NCBI GenBank assembly: GCA_965237565.1
Contig: OZ250145.1
Coordinates: forward strand, 1,178,001-1,242,000
Length of the DNA stretch: 64,000 bases
Reading direction: 5' to 3'
From: JANQSP01 sp965237565
GTDB lineage: Bacteria; Bdellovibrionota; Bdellovibrionia; Bdellovibrionales; UBA1609
The notes under the pieces are model-generated. The model saw only the letters and a program-made list of their open reading frames with translations, was not told the DNA's origin and did no database searches. Position 1 is the stretch's first letter. Every line of letters begins with the position of its first letter. The position numbers were made by a program, and so were the translations under genes. Shown one piece after another: positions 1-10,109 of this stretch.

Positions 1-1402
1 TTATGCGTACATTGCATTTTTTAGATTGTAGTAACTGAGTACGAATCTCTTTGCCGATTGCTTTAGATAATAGTGGAGGTACAGCATTCCCTATTTGTGC
101 AAAAATATCGCCTGTAGAACCATTGAATTTGAAACCGTCTGGGAATGATTGCAGTCTGGCAGCCTCACGAATCGAGATAGTTCGAGCTTGACTGCTGTCG
201 TAATGAATGTGGCTGTAAGAGTCCTTGCTTAGATGGGCCGTCAATGTCCAAGAAGGCTTTGACCTAATTAACTTCCTCCACTTTTCGGTAAATGACTGAT
301 CAGAGTATGGAGGAACAAACTCTTTCTTCTTCACTTTTCGTCCACTTTTCTTAGCGTTGCACCATAAATTATTTGCGATCCTTAAAGCATCTGGGTACTT
401 ATCACCTTCCTTCATGTGCTTAAATATCCGAAAATCTCTAGGGGTCCATCGAGCATAGTGATCGTGCACTCTGTCGCTTTCAAAGCCTTCCCACCATCTC
501 ATTAATCTACCGTAGTTGCTTACTCCGCCTTTTCGATATGGCTTGTTGGGATGAAACTCTCTTAATAAACGATATTTTTTTTCATATCTCTCAGCAACTA
601 GGTGTTCACGAAACGGAGGCAGATCACATAAAGCTTCGTAGGTAGTAACAAATGGTTTGGTAGTTTTTGACTTTCTCAGTTTTGAATAAGGAACAAAGAA
701 GCTCGGCTCTTTCCAAAACTTTAGATTGCTATCACTCACAGACATCTGACCTTCTATCTTCGGTCCATTGTGTCTTATGACAGGGAATACTGGTTCAATG
801 CCAAGAGATTTGTGGTAACCAATTATGATTATTCTTTTTCTAATTTGAGGGCTTCCGTACCAAGCCGCATTTAGAATCGTAGCCTTAACATTGTATCCAT
901 GTTTTCTTGCAAGCTTGCACGTCTTCTCAGCTATGTTTTTACCGCCAACTGAGAGCATACCGGGAACATTCTCAAACACGAAAACATTAGGCTTAAGTTC
1001 TCGAAGATACTTTCCAATATTCTTATACAGTTGGTTTCGAGGGTCTTTAGGATGAGCACCTTTAACACCTGCTAGTGAATCAAGCTTACTTCTACCAACT
1101 CTAGAGAATGCTTGGCATGGTGGGCAAGCAACCAACAAGTCTAATTTCGGAACACCGATCTCAATCATTTCCCTTCGGAGTCTTTTAACATTTACCCTAG
1201 TAACATCCCCACGCCCTGTAACAATTGAATCAAGGACTGGTTCACCAAAGTTAGTCTTAAGTGTCTTTTGAGCAACTGGATTGATTTCAACAGATCCAAG
1301 TGGAGTGAATCCAGCCGCTTTTAATCCAAGGGAAAAGCCACCTGAACCAGCAAATAAATCAATAAAATAGAATTCTTTATTTTTTGTTCTTTTTGTTGCC
1401 AT
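1..1402 (-). CDS. DNA (cytosine-5-)-methyltransferase, C-terminus cut by window edge
   Basis: This enzyme transfers a methyl group from S-adenosylmethionine to C5 of cytosine in DNA. Reading the minus strand from the ATG at 1402 gives 467 codons with the C5-methyltransferase motifs in order: the SAM-binding LFAGSGGF (about residues 16-23), the catalytic ACPPCQ with Cys96, FENVPG (about 143-148), QIRKRIIIIG, the REAARLQSFPD block and GNAVPPLLSKAIG near the end. The frame stays open to base 1, so only a few C-terminal residues are missing. It could be the modification half of a restriction system or an orphan; any partner would lie left of the window. The 250-bp repeat at 1443 begins about 40 bases upstream of its start codon. 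Confidence 0.93.
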   Translation of the reverse strand, partial: MATKRTKNKEFYFIDLFAGSGGFSLGLKAAGFTPLGSVEINPVAQKTLKTNFGEPVLDSIVTGRGDVTRVNVKRLRREMIEIGVPKLDLLVACPPCQAFSRVGRSKLDSLAGVKGAHPKDPRNQLYKNIGKYLRELKPNVFVFENVPGMLSVGGKNIAEKTCKLARKHGYNVKATILNAAWYGSPQIRKRIIIIGYHKSLGIEPVFPVIRHNGPKIEGQMSVSDSNLKFWKEPSFFVPYSKLRKSKTTKPFVTTYEALCDLPPFREHLVAERYEKKYRLLREFHPNKPYRKGGVSNYGRLMRWWEGFESDRVHDHYARWTPRDFRIFKHMKEGDKYPDALRIANNLWCNAKKSGRKVKKKEFVPPYSDQSFTEKWRKLIRSKPSWTLTAHLSKDSYSHIHYDSSQARTISIREAARLQSFPDGFKFNGSTGDIFAQIGNAVPPLLSKAIGKEIRTQLLQSKKCNVRI

Positions 1403-1442
1403 AATACGAACTAAATGTCCTCTTTTTTGTCCTCTTTTTTTT

Positions 1443-1694
1443 GTTTATTTAGTTCATCACAGCACCTAGCGTCGGAGAACTGTTTAAAAAAGTACAAACT
1501 TTTTTTTAATATTTCGCAATAACTGTCTCAAAGTAAGAATGCTTTTCACCATGAGACAGTGATTCATTTTTTTCTATGCAACGCACAAAAGTTATGGTAC
1601 TGCCTCAGCTTCTTCAATTCCCCTACCTATACCCCCCCTTGGTCCAGTTCCTAATGATCCTCACCCATAGCCTATATTCAAGTTGTGATATTAC
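1443..1694. repeat. Island repeat A, left copy (about 250 bp)
   Basis: This non-coding stretch fills most of the gap between the methyltransferase and protease copy A. It matches 20474-20724 almost base for base over about 250 bp, with about one single-base indel. Both copies start just upstream of a minus-strand gene start. It contains a weak A/T-rich hairpin (1488-1512, AAAAAAGT paired with ACTTTTTT) and an inverted repeat TGTCTCA/TGAGACA at about 1528-1560 that is damaged in the other copy. No open reading frame in it looks real. Confidence 0.85.
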
Positions 1695-1741
1695 TTTTAC
1701 AAATAATAAAATACGCCTCATAAGTAAAGAGGAGCTTCAAA

Positions 1742-2821
1742 ATGAAAAAACCAAATACTCTCACTTTAAAAATATTCATCTTGTTTGTTGCATTCACTGC
1801 TTTTTTTACAGAAGCAGGGGAACCCTCAGACAATAACTGCACGAATAAAGACAACCGAAAGCCTCCCCTCGTCAACCATATCAGAGATCAAGCGGATATG
1901 GGTTGGTGCTATGCCTATGTTGCTGCAGACCTAATCAGCCATAATTTAGGTGTATTGGTTTCAGCAGTGGATGTTGCCAATACTTATAACAGTTCTAGTA
2001 AATGGCATGCTGATCGATTTAGAAGGGGTTTGGTTGATACACCGATTAAAACGGGAAAAGAAAGTGATCGAAGGGCTGGAAACTTGCGTACCAGTATAGA
2101 TCTAGCCATAAAGAAGGGGGTTTGCCTTGAAGAGAATGTTAAATCATCTGGTTTTAGCTTTGAAAGAGATAGTAGTTTAAGAGCAGAATTGCGAAAATTT
2201 GAAGACTTAAAAGCACAATATGATAGGCAAGTTGCTACCAATGCTTCAGGGGGCTGTGCTGGGGATTGCCCTTTTATAGAAAACTTCGATGGTGGATTCA
2301 AAGAAATATTTAATGTAGATGATCAACAAATACTTGAAGTTTTTGAAAAAACAACAAAACCCAATGATATTATCAATCAAATCATTACAGAGAGTTGCAA
2401 AGATAAACGAATAAAAATAGAAAATATAAATATCGTGTACAAATGGTACAAACAACGGATATCAATCCTAGACCAATCAGAATCAATCTTAGATAGAATA
2501 ATAGGTGCATCAATATCAGATAAGCATCTTCTTCGTAACATCAACACTCAATTGGATGTAGGTAACATCATTGGTATTTCCTACTATCTTGATGATGAAT
2601 TATTATCTAATTTTCCTAGTGGCCAATCTCTGGTACATGCAAGTTCTATTGTGGCTAGAAAATTTGACGAAAAATCTAATACTTGTAAGTACTTATTAAG
2701 AAACTCCTTTGGAGAAATATGCGATATATATCAGGAAAAACATGAGTGCGAAAAAGGACAAGTATGGGTCCCTGCAAAGTACTTAAGCAAACACTGGGTA
2801 AGTATTACTTATCTTGAATAA
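1742..2821 (+). CDS. Secreted papain-like (C1 family) cysteine protease, copy A
   Basis: This is a predicted exported cysteine endopeptidase of 359 residues. An N-terminal signal peptide (basic start, hydrophobic IFILFVAFTAFF, likely cleavage near residue 25) is followed by papain-type catalytic residues: Gln50 and Cys56 in RDQADMGWCYAY, His299 in LVHASSIVARK and Asn321 in LLRNSFGE, the counterpart of the papain NSWG motif. Further cysteines suggest disulfides. The start is supported by an AGGAG ribosome site at 1730-1734. It is about 99% identical to copy C (17898) and clearly related to copy B (10649). Its upstream flank is repeat A and its downstream flank is shared with copy B, so it is a mosaic. 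The target is unknown; a protease secreted at prey, host or competitor is inference. Confidence 0.85.
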   Translation: MKKPNTLTLKIFILFVAFTAFFTEAGEPSDNNCTNKDNRKPPLVNHIRDQADMGWCYAYVAADLISHNLGVLVSAVDVANTYNSSSKWHADRFRRGLVDTPIKTGKESDRRAGNLRTSIDLAIKKGVCLEENVKSSGFSFERDSSLRAELRKFEDLKAQYDRQVATNASGGCAGDCPFIENFDGGFKEIFNVDDQQILEVFEKTTKPNDIINQIITESCKDKRIKIENINIVYKWYKQRISILDQSESILDRIIGASISDKHLLRNINTQLDVGNIIGISYYLDDELLSNFPSGQSLVHASSIVARKFDEKSNTCKYLLRNSFGEICDIYQEKHECEKGQVWVPAKYLSKHWVSITYLE

Positions 2822-2863
2822 GACGTGTTTCGGATATTGTTCTTATTACAATGCGTTATCCTC
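2819..2863. repeat. 45-bp repeat downstream of protease copy A
   Basis: Starting at the stop codon, 45 bp are identical to 11705-11749 behind protease copy B. Copy C lacks it and diverges immediately after its stop codon. This marks a recombination boundary in the protease cassettes. The rest of the gap to zorD (2864-3015) shows nothing recognisable. Confidence 0.85.
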
Positions 2864-3015
2864 AATTCCCTCAAACAAAAAACCGGCATCATCATTCGAA
2901 TCGGACTCGATCACCACATCTGATGAGTACAAAAATATGGAAAAAGGAGACAGAGAATCTGAAGTTGCGACAGAATGTGTGATCACCGAGCAATTGAAAT
3001 AATTTGATGAAAATG

Positions 3016-6000
3016 TTAAATCTGTTTTTTTCTAAAATCCCATTCAAGAGAATCCGTAACACCCTTTAGAGTATTACAATCTCTACACAGGATCTGAAGG
3101 TTATCAATATCTAATTCAAGTTTAGAATATTTTGATCTAGGCTTTACGTGATCTACTTCTAAATTCTTTTTGTTTCCACAACGCATACAAATAAGTGGAA
3201 ATTTGTTAAAAACCATACGTCGTAAATTTTTCCACTCTTCTGTATTATAGAAAGAGCCTTTATTATCAAAATACATTCTTTCTTCTTTTGTGACGTTACG
3301 ATAGAATTCATTTTTTTCAAAATCAGCAGGTTCTGAGAGAGAAAAAATTTGTGTACTCTGGGACATTTTCTTTTTGAGTAATTTATCTAATTCGATATCA
3401 AAACTGTCATCTTCATAATCAGAATGAACAGATAAAAAGTAATAAATAAATACAGGGCGAGTTTGACCTATTCTGAAAATTCGATCTGTGCTTTGTTCTT
3501 CGACAGCAGGATTCCACCATCTCTCTAAATGAATAATATGATTAGCCGCCACTATATTGAGACCAACTCCACCAGCTCTAGGTGAGATAATTAAAATATT
3601 AAAACCAGAAGTTTTACTAAAATCATCAATAATTCCTTTACGTTTTTCTCCTGCAACATCACCATTAATAATGTTCATTTCTAGATTCCATTTAGCATCA
3701 CAAATTTCTTTTATCTTTTTTTGAAGGTTTTTATTTTCAATACAAATTAATATTTTTTCATTTTTGATTTTTATATTTTCTAAAGTTTCAAATAATTTCT
3801 TTAATTTTCCACTTGAATTAATAAATTCTTTATTAGTATCTTTGGAGGCATCTTCGATGTAGATTGATAATCTTTTTAAAAGAGCAAGAGCTTGTAAACT
3901 ACTTGAATATTCTTTATTTCGTTCTTTTCTTATCACTTCTGAGTATCTCTTTGCTTGTTCATCTGTCATCTGCACTCTTTCTGAGATTATTTCTTTTTTA
4001 GGTAGACTATCTAGTACATCTTCTTTCATACGTCGTAATATAAAAGGAGGTTTTCTATTCATAAGTTGGTTATAAATATCTTGTCCACGATTTTCATTTT
4101 TATTGATTATATATTTTTTGTTAAAATCTCTTAATAAGCCTAAAATTTTTGGATAGAGACAATCTGATATACACCATAAATCAATAAAACTATTTTCAAT
4201 AGGAGTTCCTGTTAAGCCAATAGAAAAATCACTGTCTAAAGCTTTTGATGCATTTGTAATTAACGTATTAGGGTTTTTAATTTTTTGTATTTCATCAAAT
4301 ATTGTAACTCCCCATGAAATTTTAATAAAATATTCGGTATGATGATCTCTTATAGATTCATATGTAGCGAGGACCCAAGCAGATTTTTTCATTTCTTCAA
4401 TTACAGTTAAAAATGTATCGTTTCTTCGGTCAGACCTAAAAGATTCACCATAAGCTTTATATTTTCTTCCTAAGCCTCCAGAGATTAATAAATGCATATT
4501 ATGTTCATCTTGCCAGTTTTTTAGTAAGCCAGTTGGAGCAACAATTAAAATTGGCTTCTTTTGTTTTACACTTTCCTTGTACCAATATAAAAAAGCAAGA
4601 GCTTGAAAAGTTTTTCCAAGTCCCATATCATCAGCTAAAAGAGCTCCAGGTAATCCCTCTATAAAATTATCTTCTAACCATGAGAGGCCCTTTTTTTGAT
4701 AAGGATATTTGTTAAATTTATCTTCCAAGCATGAGGGGATATAATTTTTTAAATGAAGACGTTTTTTTATACTGGATTGATATTTCTGAGTGTCAAAATT
4801 GTCTTTTATAATTGCGACTAATTTCTCTATTGATTGTGTTGAAGCTTCAGAAGAAGGTATATATTTTTGAGCTTCCTTAATAATATTATCTCTTACATCT
4901 TTTAGTTCAGAAATTACTTCATTATTGATAGGGATAGCTTGATTTTCATAAACATAAATAGCTTTATTTTCTTTCTTTTCTTGTTCTAAATCTTCTATAA
5001 TTGAATCTAATTTATTTGAAGGACAATGGAATAACTGATCTCCTATTGTTATTACAATATCGTCTTTTGGAAACCATGAATTTTTATTTTCTGGATCAAT
5101 ATAAATTCCAATTTTTGGAACCCATTTTCCAATATAAGAGATTCGATCACTTTTAAATTCATCTGTTTCAAAAAATATTTCTTCTAACAAATCTTCACGG
5201 AAATTTTTAGGTATTTCTTCTTTAATTCTTTTCATTGGATTAGAATAAAAAGCTTGTTTGTTTGCTGGAGATTCTTTATTTACTTTTTTTATAATTTTCA
5301 AACATTCTCTAAGAGGTTCTCCCAATTTTATATAATAATTATTCACTTTATAATAAGGATCCACAGTATTTATCTTTAAAAATTCTTTCTTAAAATCACC
5401 AGATACTCCCATAGGAATCTGACGATTTATTTGATTTTCTTCATCATCTATTGTTTTATAGATTAATTCTGGAACTATCTGAAATTCATTACGAGATAAC
5501 TTTTTTATATCTAGGCAAAAACGGTCTGCTTTAATAAACTGAATATCTAAAAGCTCTTTATTGTCTAAATCAATTTCTTCTGAGATTACTTCTTTCACTT
5601 GATGCCAAAGATTGAGACGCTCATCTATATTTTTGATATGAGGAGATAATTTTTTTAACTTTTCTAAAAGTTCAAATTGAGGATTTGTTAGAGTAAATAA
5701 ATTTCCATCCAAATTTAAAATCACTCCTGTTCTTTTTACTTGATAAAATTTTTCTGATCGTGGACCAATAAATTCACATTTTACAGAAAAAGCAGGTGTC
5801 GTAGGTCTTCCTCTCGTTTGTATTGTTAAGCGGTGAGGGTACACTTGAGGTAAGCATAATTTACTAACTTCATGAATATTTAATTCAGCTATTTTTTTAT
5901 GTTGTATTTGAGCAACCTTTTTATCGTAGGGAGGATTGATTTCCATTTTGCTAAGGATGTCTTTAATATCTGTTGTTAATTTTTCTTCATTGAATTGAAG

Positions 6001-6033
6001 AGTTATATAATCATCACTTGCTGTAAATTTCAT
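3016..6033 (-). CDS. zorD: ZorD-like SNF2 helicase with C-terminal HNH nuclease domain (Zorya)
   Basis: This is the last gene of the Zorya operon, 1005 residues. The N-terminal ~430 residues are poorly conserved. The SNF2/SWI2 ATPase core follows, with Walker A ADDMGLGKT (about 467-475), a DEIQ Walker B box (580-583) and the motif VI-like QSTDRIFRIGQ (about 856-866). The last ~60 residues form an HNH/treble-clef nuclease: CxxC at 949/952, DH at 961-962, Asn978, CxxC at 983/986 and Asn987. Zorya type I ZorD is a helicase/nuclease effector, while HNH is the hallmark of type II ZorE, so an HNH-tailed ZorD is unusual. It should degrade phage DNA at the site where the ZorAB motor senses infection. 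It starts 23 bp after zorC ends. Confidence 0.92.
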   Translation of the reverse strand: MKFTASDDYITLQFNEEKLTTDIKDILSKMEINPPYDKKVAQIQHKKIAELNIHEVSKLCLPQVYPHRLTIQTRGRPTTPAFSVKCEFIGPRSEKFYQVKRTGVILNLDGNLFTLTNPQFELLEKLKKLSPHIKNIDERLNLWHQVKEVISEEIDLDNKELLDIQFIKADRFCLDIKKLSRNEFQIVPELIYKTIDDEENQINRQIPMGVSGDFKKEFLKINTVDPYYKVNNYYIKLGEPLRECLKIIKKVNKESPANKQAFYSNPMKRIKEEIPKNFREDLLEEIFFETDEFKSDRISYIGKWVPKIGIYIDPENKNSWFPKDDIVITIGDQLFHCPSNKLDSIIEDLEQEKKENKAIYVYENQAIPINNEVISELKDVRDNIIKEAQKYIPSSEASTQSIEKLVAIIKDNFDTQKYQSSIKKRLHLKNYIPSCLEDKFNKYPYQKKGLSWLEDNFIEGLPGALLADDMGLGKTFQALAFLYWYKESVKQKKPILIVAPTGLLKNWQDEHNMHLLISGGLGRKYKAYGESFRSDRRNDTFLTVIEEMKKSAWVLATYESIRDHHTEYFIKISWGVTIFDEIQKIKNPNTLITNASKALDSDFSIGLTGTPIENSFIDLWCISDCLYPKILGLLRDFNKKYIINKNENRGQDIYNQLMNRKPPFILRRMKEDVLDSLPKKEIISERVQMTDEQAKRYSEVIRKERNKEYSSSLQALALLKRLSIYIEDASKDTNKEFINSSGKLKKLFETLENIKIKNEKILICIENKNLQKKIKEICDAKWNLEMNIINGDVAGEKRKGIIDDFSKTSGFNILIISPRAGGVGLNIVAANHIIHLERWWNPAVEEQSTDRIFRIGQTRPVFIYYFLSVHSDYEDDSFDIELDKLLKKKMSQSTQIFSLSEPADFEKNEFYRNVTKEERMYFDNKGSFYNTEEWKNLRRMVFNKFPLICMRCGNKKNLEVDHVKPRSKYSKLELDIDNLQILCRDCNTLKGVTDSLEWDFRKKQI

Positions 6034-6056
6034 AATATAATCGTATTATTATTCAT

Positions 6057-7505
6057 TTAATAAACTTTTGGAAGTAGAATATCGGCATATCTGTAAATAT
6101 ATTTACTTAATTCTTTTTGCCAATAAAATGTTTCAGTACCATGATGTCGAATTACTTTATTTGATTTTTCAATCAAATTCTCTCTTGAATATTCCTTTTT
6201 ATATAAAGAAGGGGCATATTCGTTACCTTCTGTCCAAACTCTCACACATCCATTAAAATTCCATTCAGAAATAGTTAAACCACCTATTTTTAAGAGTAAA
6301 ACAGAATGAATAGGATCTGTAGCTCCCTTTGTAATGACTCCATAATCATTAAAATCTTTTTTTAGAAATTTAGATTTATCTTTATTAGCTGATTTTCCTA
6401 GTATGATCCAAGCTTCTTTTATATGACCTTCATTCAAATAAGATTCAATAAACTGTTTTCTATATTTCCACATTCTTTCGGAGTCTGGTTTTTTTTTGCT
6501 TGTATAGGAGACAAGTTCAAGAAAGTTTTCTATGGTTTCGCCTACTTTCCATCTTAAAAAAATTGATTTTTGTTTTGGCATAGAAATCCATTTTTCAGAT
6601 TGAAATCTAGGATCTCCGATATTGTTATCTAGGAATTTTGTAATTTTTGTTTTTATTAATTCTTGTGGTCGCGTATACTCAAAAGGATTCAAAAGCACCT
6701 TAACTATGGGTGTAATATCATTGTATCTAATTGTAGATATCATATCATTATATGTTACTTTATTTTTTCCTAATAGATATTCTAAAAATCGATTCAATAT
6801 TATCTTATCTTCATTCGCAATAGGTTGCTTAACTAATTTACATAAGCAGTTCACAATTTTGCTTCCAATGCCATTTAATAAATGTCTTTCTTTTATCCAG
6901 ATATTTTGAAGCACAACATCAAGATTAGTATTTTTAAATATATCATCAGCAATCAAAGAAGGGCCTATTTTTTCAATCAATTTGAATTTTTTGTTTGCTT
7001 TAAATAGAGGTTGATTACTGGTTTTATTTTTGTCTAGATGACTATAAATTTTATCTAATCGTTTAAATAGAAGATCTTCATTTTTAGGGTAGTGATAGAG
7101 TAATTCTGATATAAGTCTTTTTAAATATGATGGCTTATTTTTTTTAATTAGAATATCTAAATAATCGTGGAATTGTTCATGATTATCATACAATCCTTTC
7201 TTGATTCCTTCATTAGGATTTGGAAACAGAATATAAATAAGTTCTTTAATTTTTTTGAATGAGAGTTCTTTAATAGTCTTGTGCTCATTCCAATATTCTT
7301 GATAATCTCTATAAATATTTTCTAAATTTTGAGGTGTATTATTAGAGTTTATTATATCGAAAGATCCAATTCTTCTATTATATTTTTTTATTTGATCTTT
7401 AAAGGGTTTAATTTTTTCTGGTAGATGCTTCCATTCAACATCAACAGATGATCCAATTGATTTATAGCTTTTAAAAAGATCTTGTATAAAAAGTTTATTT
7501 TTCAT
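6057..7505 (-). CDS. zorC: ZorC-like protein (EH-signature family), Zorya
   Basis: This 482-residue protein sits between ZorB and ZorD, exactly where type I Zorya systems encode ZorC. It has no signal peptide or membrane segment. The C-terminal third carries the features expected of the EH-signature domain, with conserved acidic and histidine positions (RHHGTETFYWQ near residues 455-465). ZorC is a DNA-binding partner that, with ZorD, is recruited by the activated membrane motor. The gene overlaps the end of zorB by 11 bp, so the two are translationally coupled. Assignment rests mainly on position and the C-terminal motif, because ZorC sequences diverge widely. Confidence 0.85.
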   Translation of the reverse strand: MKNKLFIQDLFKSYKSIGSSVDVEWKHLPEKIKPFKDQIKKYNRRIGSFDIINSNNTPQNLENIYRDYQEYWNEHKTIKELSFKKIKELIYILFPNPNEGIKKGLYDNHEQFHDYLDILIKKNKPSYLKRLISELLYHYPKNEDLLFKRLDKIYSHLDKNKTSNQPLFKANKKFKLIEKIGPSLIADDIFKNTNLDVVLQNIWIKERHLLNGIGSKIVNCLCKLVKQPIANEDKIILNRFLEYLLGKNKVTYNDMISTIRYNDITPIVKVLLNPFEYTRPQELIKTKITKFLDNNIGDPRFQSEKWISMPKQKSIFLRWKVGETIENFLELVSYTSKKKPDSERMWKYRKQFIESYLNEGHIKEAWIILGKSANKDKSKFLKKDFNDYGVITKGATDPIHSVLLLKIGGLTISEWNFNGCVRVWTEGNEYAPSLYKKEYSRENLIEKSNKVIRHHGTETFYWQKELSKYIYRYADILLPKVY

Positions 7506-8307
7506 TATTTTTTTCGTAATCTTTTTTTAACTTTTCAGATAAAGCCATAATAAATCGAATATTAATATGTCTATCCTCATTATATGATCCAGTTATTTCT
7601 TCTCTTCTTAAATTCCCATAAGAAGCAGTTCCGAATAAAGGTTTTTTTTGCATATTTGATAAAGCATAAAGTTGATTTCCAGATTCAAAAGAATCTCTTG
7701 TCATTTCATTATAATTTAATAAAAATTTAAATATATTTGAAGATCTTTTTGCAGCTAGATCCAAATTTGTTTCGATGCCTCTTATTTTTAAATTAAAACC
7801 TATAGGCGTTCGATCAGCATGACCTTCAATTAAAATAGAATCAATTGTTCCATATTTATTTTTTTCTTTTGGAGAATCACAATATTTTATCCATCTTTCT
7901 AAAATTTGTTTTGATTTTTGTTTATCAATTTGACTTGATATCCATTTTGTTTTAACTTCTTTACTTTTTAAATTAGAATAGCATATTAACATATTAAATA
8001 TTTTACGAATTTTTATAAAATCTCTTCGTCCTTTTTCACTTAATTCATATTTACCCTCAGAAAAATACTGAGTATTTAGTAATTTTAATATTCCATTTTT
8101 TTTATCAACCTCAACCATTATATTTTTTTTTGTCAGTTCATTTTCAATATTATCCATCAATTTATGTAAGCTTGTTATAGGCTCTAATATACGCTCTTCC
8201 TTATCCTTATAGTCTATCATAAATTTCACTAAAATAAGGATAAAAATAAAAAGAAGCCCCATCATCAAATCGTTAATGCATAGATTATAATGAGAACTTT
8301 TTTTCAT
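7495..8307 (-). CDS. zorB: ZorB, MotB-like motor subunit with OmpA peptidoglycan-binding domain
   Basis: This is the stator subunit of the Zorya membrane motor, 270 residues. One N-terminal transmembrane helix (about 14-31) follows the INDLMMG motif, whose Asp13 matches the proton- or sodium-carrying aspartate of MotB proteins. A coiled linker leads to an OmpA-like peptidoglycan-binding domain with ILIEGHADRTP (about 158-168) and LAAKRS (184-189). It overlaps zorA by 4 bp and zorC by 11 bp in a tight operon. ZorA5ZorB2 complexes sense phage-induced envelope perturbation and use ion flow to signal through the ZorA tail. Confidence 0.94.
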   Translation of the reverse strand: MKKSSHYNLCINDLMMGLLFIFILILVKFMIDYKDKEERILEPITSLHKLMDNIENELTKKNIMVEVDKKNGILKLLNTQYFSEGKYELSEKGRRDFIKIRKIFNMLICYSNLKSKEVKTKWISSQIDKQKSKQILERWIKYCDSPKEKNKYGTIDSILIEGHADRTPIGFNLKIRGIETNLDLAAKRSSNIFKFLLNYNEMTRDSFESGNQLYALSNMQKKPLFGTASYGNLRREEITGSYNEDRHINIRFIMALSEKLKKDYEKNNEK

Positions 8308-10076
8308 TTAGGATTAGCCAATTTTTCTTTCTCTTCTGACTTTAATTCTTCAATAGCTTCTTTTAATTCTTCGATAGCTTGTGCAAAATTTTGTGATACT
8401 TTAGCAGATTGTTGAACTAGCTTTGTAATATGTTCTGCACTTTGATATGATACTAATTTTAATCCTTCAACAATTTTTTCAAAAAGTTGTTCTGTAGATT
8501 CATCTACATTTTTAAATCTCTTTTCATAATTGTTCCAAATTTCTTGAATAGATTCATTGGAAGTGTTTATTTTTTGAATAAATATAGGTAATTTTTCAAT
8601 TGTCTCTGATACAGAGAAAGACATATCTGTTAATTTATTAGATAACTTATCTAAAGTATTTACATATATTTCATTTTTACTTGCAATTTGTTTTTGTTGT
8701 TGCAATGTTTCGTGAAAGTCTTGTATCAATTCTTTTATTTTACTAGTTGTTGTAGTATTTATTTCAGATACTACTTCCTTCAAATTGGTTACAAAAGATT
8801 GAAGATCGTTTGTTGTTTGTTTTAATTTTTGTTGATAATCTAATTTTGATTGTTCTGTTTGTTCTAAAATATTCTGATTCATTTCACCTAAGTGAGTTAA
8901 TAGTTCATTTATTTTGTTTGAAGAATCTGAAATAGTTTGAGTCATACCTTGTTTTAAATTTTGTGTTATTGTTCCAAACTCACTTTTCATTTGATTCATG
9001 CTTTCCACAAGAGAATCATTGATTTGTATCTGATTATTTTTACTTGATGAAGCTAGGTGATCAATAAGATTTTTCATTGCTTCTTCACTTTGCTTTTGAG
9101 AATTCATAAGGTGTGATGTGAGGGCAGGGATATCTTGTTGTAAAGAGGTCAATATTTTTTCTAAATTTTCTGTTTGATTTTTAGAAAAATTTTTCAATTG
9201 TGGTGCCATTTGATTAAATGCGTCTAGTATGAATTTTTCTGAAATATTCTGATTGCTTTTTGCAATGCTGCTTTGAATTCGCTTTTCCATACCTTCAATA
9301 TGATTTCCAATTTTTGTTGCAATGTTTTCATCCATATTTTCTAGATACTTATCTTGTTGCTTTAATTCTTTTAATTGATAACTTAGTAACTGCTCTGATG
9401 TTACAAATTTTAAACTTTTTTCTAATGTAGAATTAAAATCATCTAATTTTTTTTGTAAGCCAAATATTTTTTTATCTGAAAAATAATTGAATAATATACT
9501 ACAAGTAAGACCGGCTAATGAAGTCAAAAAAGCAGTGCCTGCTCCTGAGATTAACGTATCAATAGAGTTTTTAATTTGCTCAGAATTTTGAAAATCGACG
9601 GCCAAAAGAGAATATGTTAGCCCAAAAAAAGTACCCAATACTCCAATTCCCACGAGAAAGCCTGGAATAAATTCTACTGTTTTTAAATTGATATTTCTTT
9701 TTTTTAATAAATCCTCTAGGGTGAAAAATTTTTCTGATCTTACACTATTTTGAAAAACCTGTTCATCCTTACTTATCTGTTCTTTTCCACTTGGTTTAAT
9801 TAATTGCTCTGTAAATTCTTTCCATAAGTAAGAAAAAGTATTCAATTGGTTACTAAAATAGTCATTAATCTTATGATATTTTTTAGTAAACTCATTTTTA
9901 TGATCTTCTTTAGGAAGCCTTTGAATTGCTTCATTAATATCTTTATCTAACTCTTTAGCTCTCAACCATAATTTGAAAAATACAGAACCAGCTATAACAA
10001 TTATGAATAGGATAAAAATAACTGTTATTAGAAAAGCTATTGGATCCATATTTTTTAGAAATTCTAATGGCTTCAA
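8304..10076 (-). CDS. zorA: ZorA, MotA/ExbB-like motor subunit with long coiled-coil tail
   Basis: This is the first gene of the Zorya operon, 590 residues. It has an N-terminal membrane helix (about 14-36), then the MotA/TolQ/ExbB core with two helices at about 138-160 (IPGFLVGIGVLGTFFGLT) and 178-199 (GAGTAFLTSLAGL). From about residue 205 to the end it is a Gln/Ser/Lys-rich coiled coil, the long intracellular tail typical of ZorA. The start is a TTG at 10074-10076 with GGAAG about 8 bases upstream. The tail is thought to rotate and recruit ZorC/ZorD. No obvious promoter motif was located. Confidence 0.94.
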   Translation of the reverse strand: MKPLEFLKNMDPIAFLITVIFILFIIVIAGSVFFKLWLRAKELDKDINEAIQRLPKEDHKNEFTKKYHKINDYFSNQLNTFSYLWKEFTEQLIKPSGKEQISKDEQVFQNSVRSEKFFTLEDLLKKRNINLKTVEFIPGFLVGIGVLGTFFGLTYSLLAVDFQNSEQIKNSIDTLISGAGTAFLTSLAGLTCSILFNYFSDKKIFGLQKKLDDFNSTLEKSLKFVTSEQLLSYQLKELKQQDKYLENMDENIATKIGNHIEGMEKRIQSSIAKSNQNISEKFILDAFNQMAPQLKNFSKNQTENLEKILTSLQQDIPALTSHLMNSQKQSEEAMKNLIDHLASSSKNNQIQINDSLVESMNQMKSEFGTITQNLKQGMTQTISDSSNKINELLTHLGEMNQNILEQTEQSKLDYQQKLKQTTNDLQSFVTNLKEVVSEINTTTTSKIKELIQDFHETLQQQKQIASKNEIYVNTLDKLSNKLTDMSFSVSETIEKLPIFIQKINTSNESIQEIWNNYEKRFKNVDESTEQLFEKIVEGLKLVSYQSAEHITKLVQQSAKVSQNFAQAIEELKEAIEELKSEEKEKLANPK

Positions 10077-10109
10077 GTTTCTACTTCCTTTGTTGTATTC
10101 TTAGGAATA

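Noticed and set aside
1984..2301. Antisense open frames conserved in all three protease genes
   Set aside because: They are shadows: conservation follows from DNA identity between the copies, and no start or ribosome site supports them.
2814..3002. 62-codon open frame after protease copy A
   Set aside because: It overlaps the protease end and has no ribosome site. Its first part only restates the shared 45-bp repeat in another frame.
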